DNA of 64,000 bases from Tipula vernalis. Lineage: Eukaryota; Arthropoda; Insecta; Diptera; Tipulidae. Where the stretch lies: the NCBI GenBank assembly GCA_958295665.1, contig OY282558.1, forward strand, positions 329,379,106-329,443,105, written 5' to 3'. The position numbers and the translations under genes are program-made. Below the pieces are notes generated by a model. That model was given only the letters and a program-made list of their open reading frames with translations, did no database searches and was not told where the DNA came from. Shown piece by piece: positions 32,593 to 45,129 of this stretch (position 1 is its first letter; every line of letters begins with the position of its first letter).

Positions 32593-34595
32593 AGTATCGG
32601 CTTAAAAACGGAAACACACTCAAGTTCCTAATCGACACAGGAGCCAATAAGAACTTCATAAAATCAGAATTAGCCGTTAATGCAAAACCAACCGATAACC
32701 AATTCCAAATTAGATCAGCAGGAGGTGACATCAAAATCAGTCAAAAAATTAGTGGACCATTTTTTAAAAGCATTGGCATCGACAATACCATCGATTTTTT
32801 TATTCTGCCAGGATTAAAGTCGTTTGATGGCATCATAGGTGATGACACATTAAAGGAACTAGGGGCACTTATTGATCGGAAACACAATGAATTGATCATC
32901 ACACCCAACATACACATTCCGTTAAAAGAAAAACCGTCGTGCCAAGTTAATAATATAGAAGTTCGGGATAGTCATCTTTCACTAGACACAAAAAAAATAT
33001 TGCACACAGTCACCTCGAAATTCACAATGCTCTTTGGACCCGTCAATAATTTCGAAACCATCGATACCGAAGTACGCGCTGAAATCAAAACCACCAGTGA
33101 AGAGCCGATATACACCAAATCATACCCGTATCCATACAATATGAGGCAAGAAGTGGACAAGCAAATTGCTCAACTCCTCGCAGATGGGATTATACGACCT
33201 TCCAAAAGCCCCTATAATTCCCCGATTTGGATTGTGGAAAAGAAATTGGACGCTTCACAAATAAAAAAACATCGAATGGTAGTAGACTTCAAGAGGTTGA
33301 ATTCGGTGACAGTAGCAGATTCCTACCCCATTCCGGATATTTCAAATACAATAGCGAATCTAGGTGATTCCAAATTTTTTACAACTATTGATTTATCGTC
33401 AGGATTCCATCAAATCAAAATGGAGGAAGCCGATATTCCAAAGACTTCGTTTTCGACAATGAATGGGAAATTCGAATTTCTAAGACTCCCGTTCGGATTA
33501 AAAAATGCACCCGCAATCTTTCAGCGGATGATTGATAATGTACTAAAAGAGTTCATTGGAGAACTATGCTACGTGTACATAGACGATATAATTATCTTCG
33601 GAGGGAGAACAGCAGAAGAACATCTAGCCAACGTCGAGAAAGTTTTTTCGAAATTACAGAAAGCCAATTTACGTGTAAATCTCGACAAAACAGAGTTTCT
33701 AAAGACAGAAACGGAATTTTTGGGTTATTTAGTAACAAACAAGGGCATCAAGCCGGATCAAAAAAAAGTACAGGCCATTCGAAACATCAAGAAACCCGAG
33801 AACTTGAAAGATCTCAAATCTTTCCTAGGGCTTGCATCATATTATAGGCGATTTATCAGAGATTTTGCACTTATAGCTAAGCCATTAACCAACTTAACGA
33901 GAGGAGAAAGTGCGCAAATCAAAGCATCGCAATCCAAGAAATTGAAGATTAACCTAAACCAGAAAGGGTTAGAAGCATTTCGCAACATCAAAGAGCTCTT
34001 GTCTTCAACGGAGATATTGATTTTTCCAAATTTTGACAAGCCGTTTCTGCTAACTACGGACGCTTCTTCATCCGCCATCGGTGCTGTATTATCTCAAGGA
34101 GAGATCGGAAAAGACCGGCCAATTACATACATCTCAAGATCCTTGAATAAGACCGAAGAGAATTACGCAGCGAATGAAAAAGAGATGCTAGCCATAATAT
34201 GGGCACTGGATAACCTTCGCAACTACTTATACGGGGCCCGCAAAATTAAAATATTGACGGACCATCAACCGCTAACGTTTACGTTGAGCAATAGGAACAA
34301 CAATGCCAAGTTAAAAAGGTGGAAAGCTCGATTAGAGGAATACAACTATGCGCTTATCTACAAACCTGGCCATACCAACAAAGTAGCGGACGCTCTGTCG
34401 AGACTAGAACTCGAAGCGAACACATTGTCTACCACTGGAACCATTCACAGTGCAGAGGAGGATTCTACCGACTTAGTGCGATACTGTGATGTACCCATCA
34501 ATGTCTTCAGGAACCAACTGATCTTTCAAAATGGTCAGGACATTTATGTTTATGAAGAGCCGCATCCCGCTTACCACAGACACTACATAAGCTAG
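32559..34595 (+). CDS. pol: Pol fragment: protease, RT, RNase H (integrase lost)
   Basis: Read in the -1 frame after the slippery site. Protease LIDTGANKNFI at 32628-32660; RT with VDFKRLNSV, LPFGLKNAP and YIDD (33576-33587); RNase H with TTDASSSAIG, EKEMLAII, LTDHQPL and VADALSR. The frame ends at a TAG at 34593-34595 that looks premature, because 34596-34820 continues in the same frame with family-like spacer sequence (LHPTIINGIKIPEEY) before a second stop. The integrase zinc finger and DDE core are absent: the sequence jumps from the pre-integrase spacer to env. The element cannot integrate unaided. Confidence 0.88.
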   Translation, partial: YDGSLSSVPYLEYRLKNGNTLKFLIDTGANKNFIKSELAVNAKPTDNQFQIRSAGGDIKISQKISGPFFKSIGIDNTIDFFILPGLKSFDGIIGDDTLKELGALIDRKHNELIITPNIHIPLKEKPSCQVNNIEVRDSHLSLDTKKILHTVTSKFTMLFGPVNNFETIDTEVRAEIKTTSEEPIYTKSYPYPYNMRQEVDKQIAQLLADGIIRPSKSPYNSPIWIVEKKLDASQIKKHRMVVDFKRLNSVTVADSYPIPDISNTIANLGDSKFFTTIDLSSGFHQIKMEEADIPKTSFSTMNGKFEFLRLPFGLKNAPAIFQRMIDNVLKEFIGELCYVYIDDIIIFGGRTAEEHLANVEKVFSKLQKANLRVNLDKTEFLKTETEFLGYLVTNKGIKPDQKKVQAIRNIKKPENLKDLKSFLGLASYYRRFIRDFALIAKPLTNLTRGESAQIKASQSKKLKINLNQKGLEAFRNIKELLSSTEILIFPNFDKPFLLTTDASSSAIGAVLSQGEIGKDRPITYISRSLNKTEENYAANEKEMLAIIWALDNLRNYLYGARKIKILTDHQPLTFTLSNRNNNAKLKRWKARLEEYNYALIYKPGHTNKVADALSRLELEANTLSTTGTIHSAEEDSTDLVRYCDVPINVFRNQLIFQNGQDIYVYEEPHPAYHRHYIS

Positions 34596-34841
34596 CCAGA
34601 ACTAAATAAAGAAATTTTAAGCAAGATTTTACAGGAACGATTGCATCCAACCATCATCAACGGAATCAAAATCCCTGAGGAATATATTCAACTTCTACAA
34701 GAAGTATTTAAGGAAAGTTTTTCTAGCTTCAAATTACGCTTAACGCAGAGAATTGTTGAAGACATTCGGAATGAAGAAATCATGAATCGAATAACGCCAT
34801 CAATCAACCGCATTCATTAAGACAACATCCTTTAACCGCAA
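34596..34841 (+). pseudogene. Pre-integrase spacer and deletion junction
   Basis: In frame with pol after the TAG, about 74 codons, then TAA at 34818-34820. The integrase and the start of env must have been removed at about 34820. No integrase residues are visible. Confidence 0.6.
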
Positions 34842-36093
34842 TTGATCCATCAAATGAAAGTAATAACACAGCTGATTTCAGAACTAAAAGGTCACTCACG
34901 CGCACAAAGATCAATAAACTGGATCGGTAGCGCCTGGAAGTGGATAGCAGGATCACCCGATGCTACTGATTGGGATCAGATAATAACTAGCCAAAACAAG
35001 ATAATTAGCAACAACAATCAACAGTACAGGATTAACAAAGGTCTGACAAATACAACTCAACAATTGCTTGCGGAGTACAACAAAATTATGGACCACTTAC
35101 ACGACGAATCAGATGAAAAACTTCACCAAGTCTTGTTTAATCGACTCACCATTCTCAAAGACGAAATATATGAAATAGTCCGAGCTGTCCAGTTAGCCAA
35201 AGGAAACATCGTCAATACTAATTTGTTGAGTAAAGGTGAAATTAGTCGTTTAATCATGGAAATTGAAACCCTGCCGTATGCCAACGAGATAGAGGCAATA
35301 GAATATGCTGAACCAATGATGATCATGAAGGAATCCACTCTCCTTTACGTCCTCTCAATGCCGAAAACTAGCAGACAGGACTACAATCACATCATCATAA
35401 GATCAACCTCCAGTCACAATAAACGCATATACATGGAATTTAACGAACTTCTTCTCAATCAAGATGAGATATTTGGAATTGTCAGAAAATACCACATATT
35501 CGGAGAAACGACCATTTGCAATCTAAGCGGTTTAAAGAAAATACTACCGGATCATTGTATCTATCAACTGATAAAAGGATTAAATGCTAAATGCGAGTAC
35601 CAGTTCCACAAACAAGAAATCATTGAAACCCTCAATGATCATACCATATTTCTGAGCAACTTCGACGGAAAAATTTCATATAACAACACGGAGTCAACAC
35701 TTCAAAGGAAGCTTTTTGGTGCAATATGCTAACGAAACGGTCCAAATCAACAATTCCACATTCGTAAGTAAGGAAGTGAAGACATTCCAAGTCTTACCAT
35801 CTGTATTACGCACGAACATCACGGAGAAGGGTTTTAAAATAGATCCCGGATACCTACACAACCTATACCTAGGGAACATTGCGCAATTACAAGAATTATA
35901 CATCGAACACAAGGAAGCGGCCGCTATTGACGGAGGGATCATAGTCATTATTTGTGGCCTGATTATCATTTTTTTAATACACAGGGCGAGACTCGCTCAT
36001 CGAAGGGGATTGCTGATCTTCTCAAAACCAACTGTCCAAGAGGAACTTCCCACTCATCAACCTGGAATTCAACCTATCCAGTTAAATTTTTGA
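34842..36093 (+). pseudogene. env: Errantivirus-like envelope glycoprotein, 5'-truncated and frameshifted
   Basis: Two frames: 34842-35732 and 35716-36093. The first carries a furin-type site RAQR followed by a fusion-peptide-like segment (INWIGSAWKWIAG) as in insect errantivirus and baculovirus-F-like envelopes, then a long helical ectodomain. The second has the membrane-proximal region and one transmembrane helix (IIVIICGLIIIFLI) followed by a cytoplasmic tail of about 35 residues. The frames meet in a T run near 35715, so a one-base indel separates them. The signal peptide and the receptor-binding subunit are missing because of the deletion at about 34820. Not functional as it stands. Confidence 0.82.
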
Positions 36094-36113
36094 TCCACGG
36101 GACGTGGATTTTT

Positions 36114-36124
36114 AAGAAGGGAGG
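36114..36124 (+). other. Polypurine tract
   Basis: aagaagggagg directly before the 3' LTR start agttaac. Confidence 0.8.
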
Positions 36125-36651
<527 letters not shown>

Positions 36652-36950
36652 GCGTAGCTTCTTTGGAAGCAAGGGAATCCTTTAATTCTAACTCAAAATT
36701 CTAATATGCTTAATTAACATGATCTTTAAAATTTTCATACTGGCTCTACAACGAACAAAATCGTTGTCTAAAAAAAATTTACTTCTCCGCTATAAATTTA
36801 AAATAATAATAGCAAATAAATTCATATTCTATCTATATTAAAGCCTAAAATAAAATAAAATTTCACAAGTGAACTACAATAATATTTGATTATTTCTCTA
36901 TGAAATATTACACTGCATGAAATCACATAGTTTCAATTTACTGGTTTCCT

Positions 36951-37170
36951 CGATTGCTTCGAGTTTCGAGTTACGAGTTATTGCGACAAAACGCGATTAT
37001 GTGTAAGACATTACTAGTTCTTGTAATTGCTACTTGTTGTTGTTGTTGTTTTACTAGTACACCTTTTTAAGTGCGACAGACAACTAGTAATGATTGAAAA
37101 ACCTATTTCAAGTTCTCGAAACTCGTAACTCGTAGTACGAGAGATACATAATCGCACCCTTGATCGTTCC
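36951..37170. repeat. MITE family X, copy 1 (inside hAT)
   Basis: Ends carry cgagtttcgagttacgag and its inverse (ctcgaaactcgtaactcg). About 110 bp (gcgattatg...cgacagacaactag) recurs inverted at 39540-39680. Confidence 0.6.
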
Positions 37171-37438
37171 CTAATACGTATGTATAAAGAAATCAGAAAA
37201 AGGAAATATATGAAAACGTATAAGAGCGAGTAATAATTCACACCTTAGAATGAGATATTGATATGTTCTGTATGTGTTGTATTTATATGTGAAAATAACG
37301 TATGGGTAAGAAAAACAAAAATGTGGAATATTATGTAATTGGTAATTAATATTATGTAATTAATAACATTCAATCGGGAAGTATCATTAGTTTTGTTTAT
37401 TGTATTTCGTTATGTATTTATGTAGTAAAGATCAAGTG

Positions 37439-37656
37439 ATAAATTACAATTTTTTATGGCATTGTACTAAAATTTTAACTACTGTAAAATGATTAGATAA
37501 AGCAGTTAAAATGTTTTATCAATATATAGCAATTGTTAAATTTACCCTGTCTGACAAATTATTAAATTTAACTAAATGACAATATATAGCAATTAAAATT
37601 TGTCATTTTATATCAGTTAAAATTTTAGTACAGTCACGAAAAATTGTCATTTGTCA
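37439..37656. repeat. Foldback MITE
   Basis: Arms 37439-37492 and 37598-37655 are reverse complements, sharing tgtactaaaattttaact. Confidence 0.75.
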
Positions 37657-37670
37657 ATAGCTGTAGCTTT

Positions 37671-37860
37671 TTAGTATTCAGATCGATCAGATTAATTAGA
37701 TCGGAAATAAGAAACACAGCATAAACAAAAATAACTTCTTTCATTCTACTGTGTTTGTGTAACCAGTACTCTGTCTTTTTGATCTTCTGAATGTAATATA
37801 GTAGATTTATGCTGTGTTTCTTATTTCTAACCTAATCAATCTGATTAATCTGAGTACTAA
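37671..37860. repeat. Foldback MITE
   Basis: Arms 37671-37725 and 37806-37860 are near-perfect reverse complements, sharing aagaaacacagcataaa. Confidence 0.8.
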
Positions 37861-38748
37861 TTAGATTGATTTTTTTGATTTGTAAAAATATTCTGATTTC
37901 TCAGATTAGTTTTAGTTTAGCTAACTTCACGCAATTCAAATAAATACATTACCGCAAAGAGTGTCATTGTCATCACTTTTTTTTTTGCAAACGTTATTAA
38001 AATCGAAATAGAAGGAAATTTTAATTATTATGTGGACGAAGGTCAATAATTTTATTAAATAAATAATTAAAATTTTTTTGATCTAAAAAATCTGAAACTA
38101 AAATTAAAATTTCGTTGTAACCGATTTATGAAAATGTAAAGTTTTCTTAATTAATTCCTGACTCATTTCGTTAGTCCACAGAGGATTTTCCATTTTAACG
38201 AATGAAAATTCGTTGCGAAACTAAATTCGAAATACTAAAAATTACGTTAAGCTGTTTGGAGTTTGTTAAAAACAGATTCCATTGTATTCGTTTTTTTTTT
38301 AAATATTTTGTGTAATTGATTTATCGAAAGTACAAAATTGCGAAAAGATTTTCTTATTATTGCAAAAAAAATTGCTTGTGGTTTGTTTTTTGAGCATGCA
38401 GGAACTTGCTTACGTTTTTACGATAAGAATGATACTTACGATGATGAATTTGCGGATTATTTTAAATTTTTATTCTTATTTGCACATTTACTGGTTATTA
38501 TTTGTATGATTTTATAGAAATAAATAAAATATATCAGTGAAACTGCACACTATAATTTTAATCTGAGGACTATTTGTGATTTCGATTCGAACGTCCTCGA
38601 CTCTTCGAAATACAAGATTCGAATGTGATTTCAATAAGAAAATAACGAATCTAATTAATTCAAATAAGAATCTAATACTTCTAAGACTCGAATATGGTCG
38701 AGTTGAATTCACCATAAGCCCCCTGTGGCACTATTCTGGTTTTCCCGG

Positions 38749-39053
38749 GGAATTGAGAATTGATTTATTATGATTTTTTTCGACTATTTTGGTATTATTT
38801 CTTCAAACTACTGTGGCGATTGGTATTTTTTCAAATTTTGGAAAAACCAATTCCATTTTAACATTTCTGCTTACTAAGTAATTACCAACAACAGTTTTAG
38901 GGAATAATAAACAACAAAATTGTTGTGAAATGGAATTATTTTTCCCAAAATTTGGAAAACAAAAGCAATTGAGTGCCACAGTATGCCTTGGAAAATATAA
39001 TTCCAAAATAGTCTAAAAAAGTCACAATAAATCAATTCTCAATTCGCAATTCC
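38749..39053. repeat. Foldback MITE
   Basis: gaattgagaattgatttatt near 38751 is inverted at about 39030-39050. Inner arms (tactgtggc, ccaattccatttt) also pair, giving a hairpin over almost the whole length. Confidence 0.75.
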
Positions 39054-39064
39054 TCCGGAAACAA

Positions 39065-39443
39065 GGGGCCGCCCTATTCCTGAAAACATAAATGCTGTGA
39101 AAATATTGTGAAATTTGAGAATATTCTGAATTTCGTATCCTTTAACACCAAAGTGGTGTATAACGCTACACAATATTGTGAATCCGGCAATAACCATATA
39201 GTTACTGTCGAAACGTGCTTTTTCGTTTGTTTTCCACTCAAAAACGAACTTTTGTTTTGAATTTAGCAGTTTTAAAGGAATCTACTACAAAATACCATAT
39301 ATTTTAATTTGCTACAATTTTCTAGTTAAGAAGTACAATTTGCACTTATGTACGAGAATGCAATTTTCACGTAAAATTGTGTATCATTTTTATCAAATTG
39401 GCATAATTGTCAATAGATAATTATGTGTTCAGGAATAGGCCCG
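39065..39443. repeat. MITE with pogo-like termini
   Basis: Left gggccgccctattcctgaaa; the right end in reverse reads ccgggcctattcctgaac. The ends recall those of the pogo-type element at 22802-25453 (gggcccctatttctgaa). Confidence 0.65.
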
Positions 39444-39454
39444 GAATAGTGACA

Positions 39455-39682
39455 CTAAGCTTTACGAGTTTCGAGTTTCTTGAAATTGCGACAAAACGCT
39501 TAAAAATAATCTTTTTTCTTTTCTTTAAAAATAATCTTTTTAATCATAACGAGTTGTCTGTCGTACTTAAAAAGATGTACGAGTAAAAGAACAACAACAA
39601 GTCGCAATTACGAGAACTCGGAAAGTTTTAGATAATCGCGTGCGAAACTCGAAACTCGTAATTCTTACATAATCCCAACCCT
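39455..39682. repeat. MITE family X, copy 2 (inverted, inside hAT)
   Basis: Inverse relative of 36951-37170. Shares the gtacgacagacaactcgt and cttgttgttgttcttttact blocks. Confidence 0.6.
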
Positions 39683-39799
39683 GGTCTTGGTACCTAATTG
39701 TTGTGTTGTACTAAATTCAATAATTTTTAGCGAATTGGATCAAAATTGGAGTTACCCCATGTCAAGTGCTTCCCTACCTCCGAAAACCAGACTACGCCA

Positions 39800-39802
<3 letters not shown>

Positions 39803-39877
<75 letters not shown>
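39803..39877. repeat. (AT)n microsatellite, right segment
   Basis: About 75 bp of AT dinucleotides to the right of the hAT end. Confidence 0.95.
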
Positions 39878-39878
<1 letters not shown>

Positions 39879-40620
39879 TGGTTTGGCGTCTATTGGAGGG
39901 GGGGGGGGATCAAAGTTGAGTAGATTAATCTACCAGCTCCGTAACCTTCCAGTAGGGTGCGCATCACGTGAGCTGTTCTGGTCTTGTCATTAGGCAGCTG
40001 CGTGATGGGTACAATTGTGTAAGGGGTAACCTGTGCACAATTCGCAAGTGTACGTACTGCCTCCTCGTGGCAACCACTGGTAACTAAGGCCACTTGGCAC
40101 ATTTTAGGCCATTTGGCACAGGCCAAAGTACAACGCTAAAGGAGAAAACCTTGACAAAAAACCCTAATCTAAGGTGGAACAGCATATGCCGAAAGATGAA
40201 TGGCTGATAGGTTAATCAGCCCAAAATATGCGGACTCTGGATACCAGGCACCCTCCAGTTTTATTTTTAGCCTTCCTGTAGTAAAGCTGGGTGACCTACA
40301 GGTGATTTGCAATTCCCAGCAACTCGTAAGAGTAAAATCAAACGGAATACGTGGCAGGAGTAGGAATATACGGGAGTGGCACAACCCTCTCGAGGTCCTT
40401 GAGCTCCAATGCTACCGTCTTTCTAGCGGAACTACATGCTGTAGTAAACATCTAGGAGGGAGAGCAATATGCCCAGATAGTATGTATCACGTACCGGGAG
40501 GCAGTATTGTCAGGTTCATTAAGAACCTGAATATTGACTGGACGGATAATTAAGCAGGGGCCAGCACAATAGATCTAATCACAATAGAATGGGACTAGCC
40601 ATTGCGCTATAACCCAACAA
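39878..40620. other. GC-richer block of unknown origin
   Basis: Clearly less AT-rich than its surroundings, beginning with a G10-type run at 39897. The longest frame is 117 codons (40200-40553, plus) with no motif I recognise. The 3' segment (gcaggggccagcacaataga at 40554) looks like a LINE 3' end, but there is no tail. Confidence 0.3.
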
Positions 40621-42589
40621 CACCAAGTCAGTTGTAATATGGAATTAATAATAATAAAATGTAAAAAAAATATATCGACGATTTTACAGAAAAGAGACAA
40701 AACTCGACAAACCAGGTAGACGACGATTTTTGGGCTTGCTTCTTGTGTAAAAATGACTTTTAGTTTTAAGCAGATGATTATTTGTTCTCTTTTTGTCTTT
40801 ATAGTTTTTTCTATGTTGTGTTTCACCTTTTTTGCGGATGTTGAGTGAATATCGGCATTAACAACACTCTTCATGATGACTTATCAAAAAATAATTCAGA
40901 AATATTTCTCTACACACAAATAAAAAGTAAATTGCGTTGGAATTGGATCACAAAATATGTACTACTTATGCAGTATTATATTTATATACTACACGATTTT
41001 TTTTTTTTTATTCAAAATATTTGTAAATAAACTATCATCAACACACATTGTCTGTTCTCGATTCGAAGAAATACAGTTAGTTTAACGGTTAAATACACTT
41101 TGAAGTTATTAAAATATATACAACACTAATAAAATCAGTATATGTAGTTAATTTGCCACCCAAGTTGTAAAAATATATTAAATTCATATAATAATATTTA
41201 ATTTACTTATCCGCAATATTTTTATAGTTATTAATTTTAAAACTATATGCTGCTCGTGTAGTCGGCAAGTATTGTTTTCACAGAATATTGCAACTCGGAA
41301 TGAATTAATAGATTTGGATCAGATACTTGCGACTCGTCGTACTTACCGTGTTGGACATTCAATCAAAAATACTTAAGTTTTAAAATTAGAATATGTATAT
41401 TGTTTAGTTTATACAACTCGAGGAAGAATTTACAATAATGAATTATGGTTCTCTCTTCTATTTGATGTTAAGTCGTGCCGAGACTAGACAATAGTGTTTC
41501 CTTTTTATAGTTTTTTATTTTTATTTTGTGTTATTTGGAAAATCAATAAAATTAAAAGAGAATTGTTTGTATTTCATTTTAATGCGCGAGTCAAAATGAT
41601 GGTGTATGTGGAACATCATCGTATACAATAAATGAGTGGAACATCTTAAATTAAATTAATTATTATAACAACGACTTACTTTGTAATTTTTAGTACATTT
41701 ACAGAGTTGGAGTAAAAATATGTAAATAAACATTTTTTTATTATTGTTTTAATTCGACACAAAATTGTGAAATTACTATATTAAGAACATTTCTTAAAAA
41801 ATACAATTACTTCACCTAAATAAACGAATTCAAAAAAAAAAAAAAAAAAAATTTATTAATTAAAAATAAAACAATTTTCTTTGTTTTTTGACTTAAAAAC
41901 AAAAAATAAAAAGAGGAACTTAAGTTTTTCAAAACCAAAATGTAAGAAATAATAAAATAAAAGAAATCGTTAAATCAAACAATTTTGTGATGAACATGTG
42001 CTCGACAGAACTTTGTAATTTACCTCTAACAATAAAATATACTCTTGTGTGTTATAGTTACGAGAAGAACAGATTTTTTTTTTTCTTATGTTTTTTGTGT
42101 AGAATAAATAAAAAAAAATTAAAACTAAATAATTATAATATTAGTATTAAAATTTTTCGATGTAAACAAAAAAAAAAAAAATTATGTTTTATTTTGAGAT
42201 TTAATTTTTATTTTGTGGCAAAAGTATAATTTTAAAAATATTATTGGTGGCTTGATTTTGTAATTGAATCATAAAACGTATAATATCTTTGTTATGGTTT
42301 TATAGCACAGATTTATTTATTTTTTTCAATGTTCACTGTATATATTAACACAATCTCGATTCTACTCAACTTCGGGTAAGAATGTCTACGATTTTCCTTT
42401 TTGAAATTTTAAACCTCGGCCTTTTGGTAATGAATACATATTACGTGACCCCTGTTTGATTGAGTTGCTTAATTTGAAGTGGATGCTAAAATTATGAATT
42501 TTTAATTGCTTAATAGTCATCTTTATAATATTGTCCAATGTTGATTTGTAAATAAAAGAATCTCTGGATTTTAAAGCCTATTTTTTATT
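40621..42589. other. AT-rich region without recognisable genes
   Basis: Homopolymer A runs at about 41831-41850 and 42170; no repeats or domains recognised. Confidence 0.5.
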
Positions 42590-42965
42590 TTAGAACAATT
42601 TATTCAATTGCACACGCGACGTTTCGGTACCTTTTTCGATACCATTATCATAGCTCTATAAAAAAAATAATTTTCAATAGAAAAAAGATATAACGTACGA
42701 TATAAGTAAAAAATACAATTTTGACAACAACAAGAACTAATACATAATTTCTAAACTTACTATTTAAATACAGTTAAAATAAATTTCCCGATTCCATTTA
42801 ATCCATTAGTTAGGACACTTAAAACCTAACACCGAAGAAAACTATCTGTGCTACTAGGGTTTAGTCGATCCCTATTAAACAAACTTCCATAAGTGGGATT
42901 TTGAACCGTTTTATTGATGACAGATTTTATTAAATTTAAAGGGTAACTATTATGAAGCCAGGACA
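42590..42965 (-). pseudogene. Third Penelope-like element remnant
   Basis: On the minus strand 42826-42960 encodes WLHNSYPLNLIKSVINKTVQ, the PLE segment just after the RT thumb. About 170 bp further is a PLE-type hammerhead-like motif on the same strand. The segments between are decayed and no GIY-YIG domain is left. Confidence 0.55.
42612..42655 (-). ncRNA. PLE hammerhead-like motif (degenerate core)
   Basis: Minus strand: ATGATAAT, strong hairpin GGTATC-gaaaaa-GGTACC, GAA, palindrome ACGT, C, GCG. Stems II and III are well kept; the core box deviates from CTGANGA at the C and the catalytic G. Confidence 0.5.
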
Positions 42966-42968
42966 TGT

Positions 42969-44472
42969 ATTTCAGTCCAAAAAATGTGCTATGTGCGATG
43001 TGCGTTTCATATACGTACACGATGTATAATATACTTTTTGCGATTGTGTTGGGTGAAATATTTTACTTGTGTTAGTGCATTTTTGTCATCGCAAGTATCA
43101 AAAATAATTGAATCGGGCGAAATCGGTTCAAATTTTTTGCTGCTTACATTCCCAAATTTCACAAGTCGCACATGCTTTTTTGATGGTGGGTTATGATTTT
43201 TGTTTTTTTATTTGTAAATTATCGAAAATCCTTCACAATGGTAATTGTTTGGTGTTTATTGAATTTAATATAAATTTTTAAATCAAATTATTTTATTTAT
43301 TACAGCTTAACGTAATATTCTACAGTTTATTGGTTGTAGGACTATTCTGTTGCAATCCCAATTGCAGTCTTTACTTCTGGATACTGCTAATTCTATCGCA
43401 TTCCATTTGCGGTACGTTGCGGCGTGTTGAATGATCAATTGTGCGGCACAGAAAAATTGGCAATTCTTACAGCTCGATTTTACCGGAAATCTACATAGTT
43501 ATTGCTAGAGCGACACCCGCATTTGACTTCACATTTTCTTTCTCAATGGTTTATCCTTCGGGGGTTTTATAGTTCTCGCCAGACTTTCTAAACTTGATGG
43601 GTCGTTAGTCTATCACCCATGCCTTAGTCCAAATTCATTCAGTTTGCTAGCTAAGGATGCAGTACGCTTATGTCTATTAGATTTGAATCACTGGCTTGCG
43701 CCATGTGGCCATTGCGACATTGAGTGCGGGACCTCTGTGAGTTCCAGCCAATCGTACTGTTGTAAATTTTTGAAAATTTAGAAAAGTAATACCTGCAACT
43801 AGACTTGCGTTAACCAAATATACCTTCACGCAATCCGAACACTAACGTAGCGTTATCTGCTCTAATGTCTAAACTACGAGGTACTCTTCTATTCAAAATA
43901 AGAAAGAAAAGTATTTGCAACTATTTAGGAATAATAAATTATAATAAAACTCACATGATCCACAGGCTACATGTGTGTTGATCGCACAGATTACCTGTGT
44001 CTTGATATCCAATATTAGTTAAAGTAATTTTTATTCATCAAAAGCGACAAAGCTGGCGTTTAGCTTCGGGACTTGAGAGATTGGCTCACGGCAATCACAT
44101 TTTTTACCCTGGTTTTTGCAAATATCTGATTTTATAGCAAAAAATGCAAATTATGCTCAAAATAAAAACCGAAAATTTTATTTTTACTTTTACCAATTGA
44201 CATTACAAATTAAATAAAAAAACAACAAAAATTTATTGTAAAATTATTACTAGAATAGTTCTATACCTAGAAAAACTTGCTTTGAAACTATTCATTCCGG
44301 AATGAAAATATGTGGCATTATTGTTGTAAAATTCTCAAAGTAAGACTACATCTATTTCGTATTGCTTTTCTTTGCATATGATAAACGTTTTTGCTCGCAT
44401 ACACGTATATTTTACGAATACTATTACTTTCCGGTTCGCACTCGCACATCGCACATTTTTGGACTGAAATTC
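42969..44472. mobile_element. MITE M1
   Basis: Left ttcagtccaaaaaatgtgc followed by gatgtgcg; right in reverse ttcagtccaaaaatgtgcga. It shares about 140 bp (43011-43150, with gtatcaaaaataa and gaaatcggttcaa) with M2 at 47333-47475 in the same orientation. The interior 43160-44400 has no ORF I recognise. Confidence 0.65.
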
Positions 44473-44965
44473 GCATCCAGGTGGTAATTTTTGGTACGAT
44501 TTTATCAAATTTTTACGGCCATTACTGCCATCTATATTGACTTAATGACTAAACGAATTGTAGTAAGCTTTTATTTCAATTTGACCAGAATGCTGTTGTT
44601 ATGAAATTTTTTTTATATTTTGGTTTAAATAAATCGATTATTACAAGAAAATGAAGACGATTTACGTAAACGATATTCATATTATGTTGAAATTCAAACA
44701 TTTATGAAAGTATTTCTGAAATCATAATTAAAAATTTGTAACGTGTTCATTTAAAAATTTGCCTTAGGAAAAAAAGTAATTTCCCATATTTGTGTATTTT
44801 ACTATGAAAAGTTTGGTTTTTTCCTCGTTTCTAAATCCCTGAAAAAAGTTTCGTTTTTTGGTCTATGGCTTTGTATAATCAAGTTTGCTTTGTTTATAGT
44901 CTTTGTTTTAAAATGGAATCATTACAATATAATAAACAAATATTATATCAAGAGTATGGAATCTT
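44473..44965. other. AT-rich spacer
   Basis: No features recognised. Confidence 0.4.
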
Positions 44966-45070
44966 AAATTCAGTTCTGCAGTAGGAATTGACCATCCTAA
45001 TATTTTCCGTTTTATTGATAGCCTAAAAAAAGATCAAGAGCCACCTGGCAAACGTAGCTACTCGTACTTT
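44966..45070 (+). pseudogene. Possible MULE-type transposase shard
   Basis: A frame reads SSAVGIDHPNIFRFIDSLKK, resembling the hPniw.fi..Lk.eq motif found near the end of MULE transposase domains. Only about 30 codons, so a weak call. Confidence 0.35.
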
Positions 45071-45129
45071 GCAATTTTGCATACAACCGCAGGATTAAAC
45101 ACAAATGACGGAAGCCACAAATGACGGAG

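Larger units (their letters stand above)
36647..39802. mobile_element. Nonautonomous hAT-type element
   Basis: Termini CAGAGGCGTAGC and, in reverse, CAGTGGCGTAGTC, followed by similar agggaa blocks. This CAGNGGCGTAG form is typical of hAT ends. Both sides are (AT)n, giving an 8-bp atatatat duplication that is compatible but uninformative. 3.2 kb with no transposase; the interior consists of foldback MITEs. Confidence 0.72.

Noticed and set aside
38512..38773. Two overlapping opposite-strand ORFs of 65-67 codons
   Set aside because: Shadow pair within MITE sequence, no domain.
40200..40553. 117-codon ORF
   Set aside because: No domain recognised; composition alone explains an open frame of this length.
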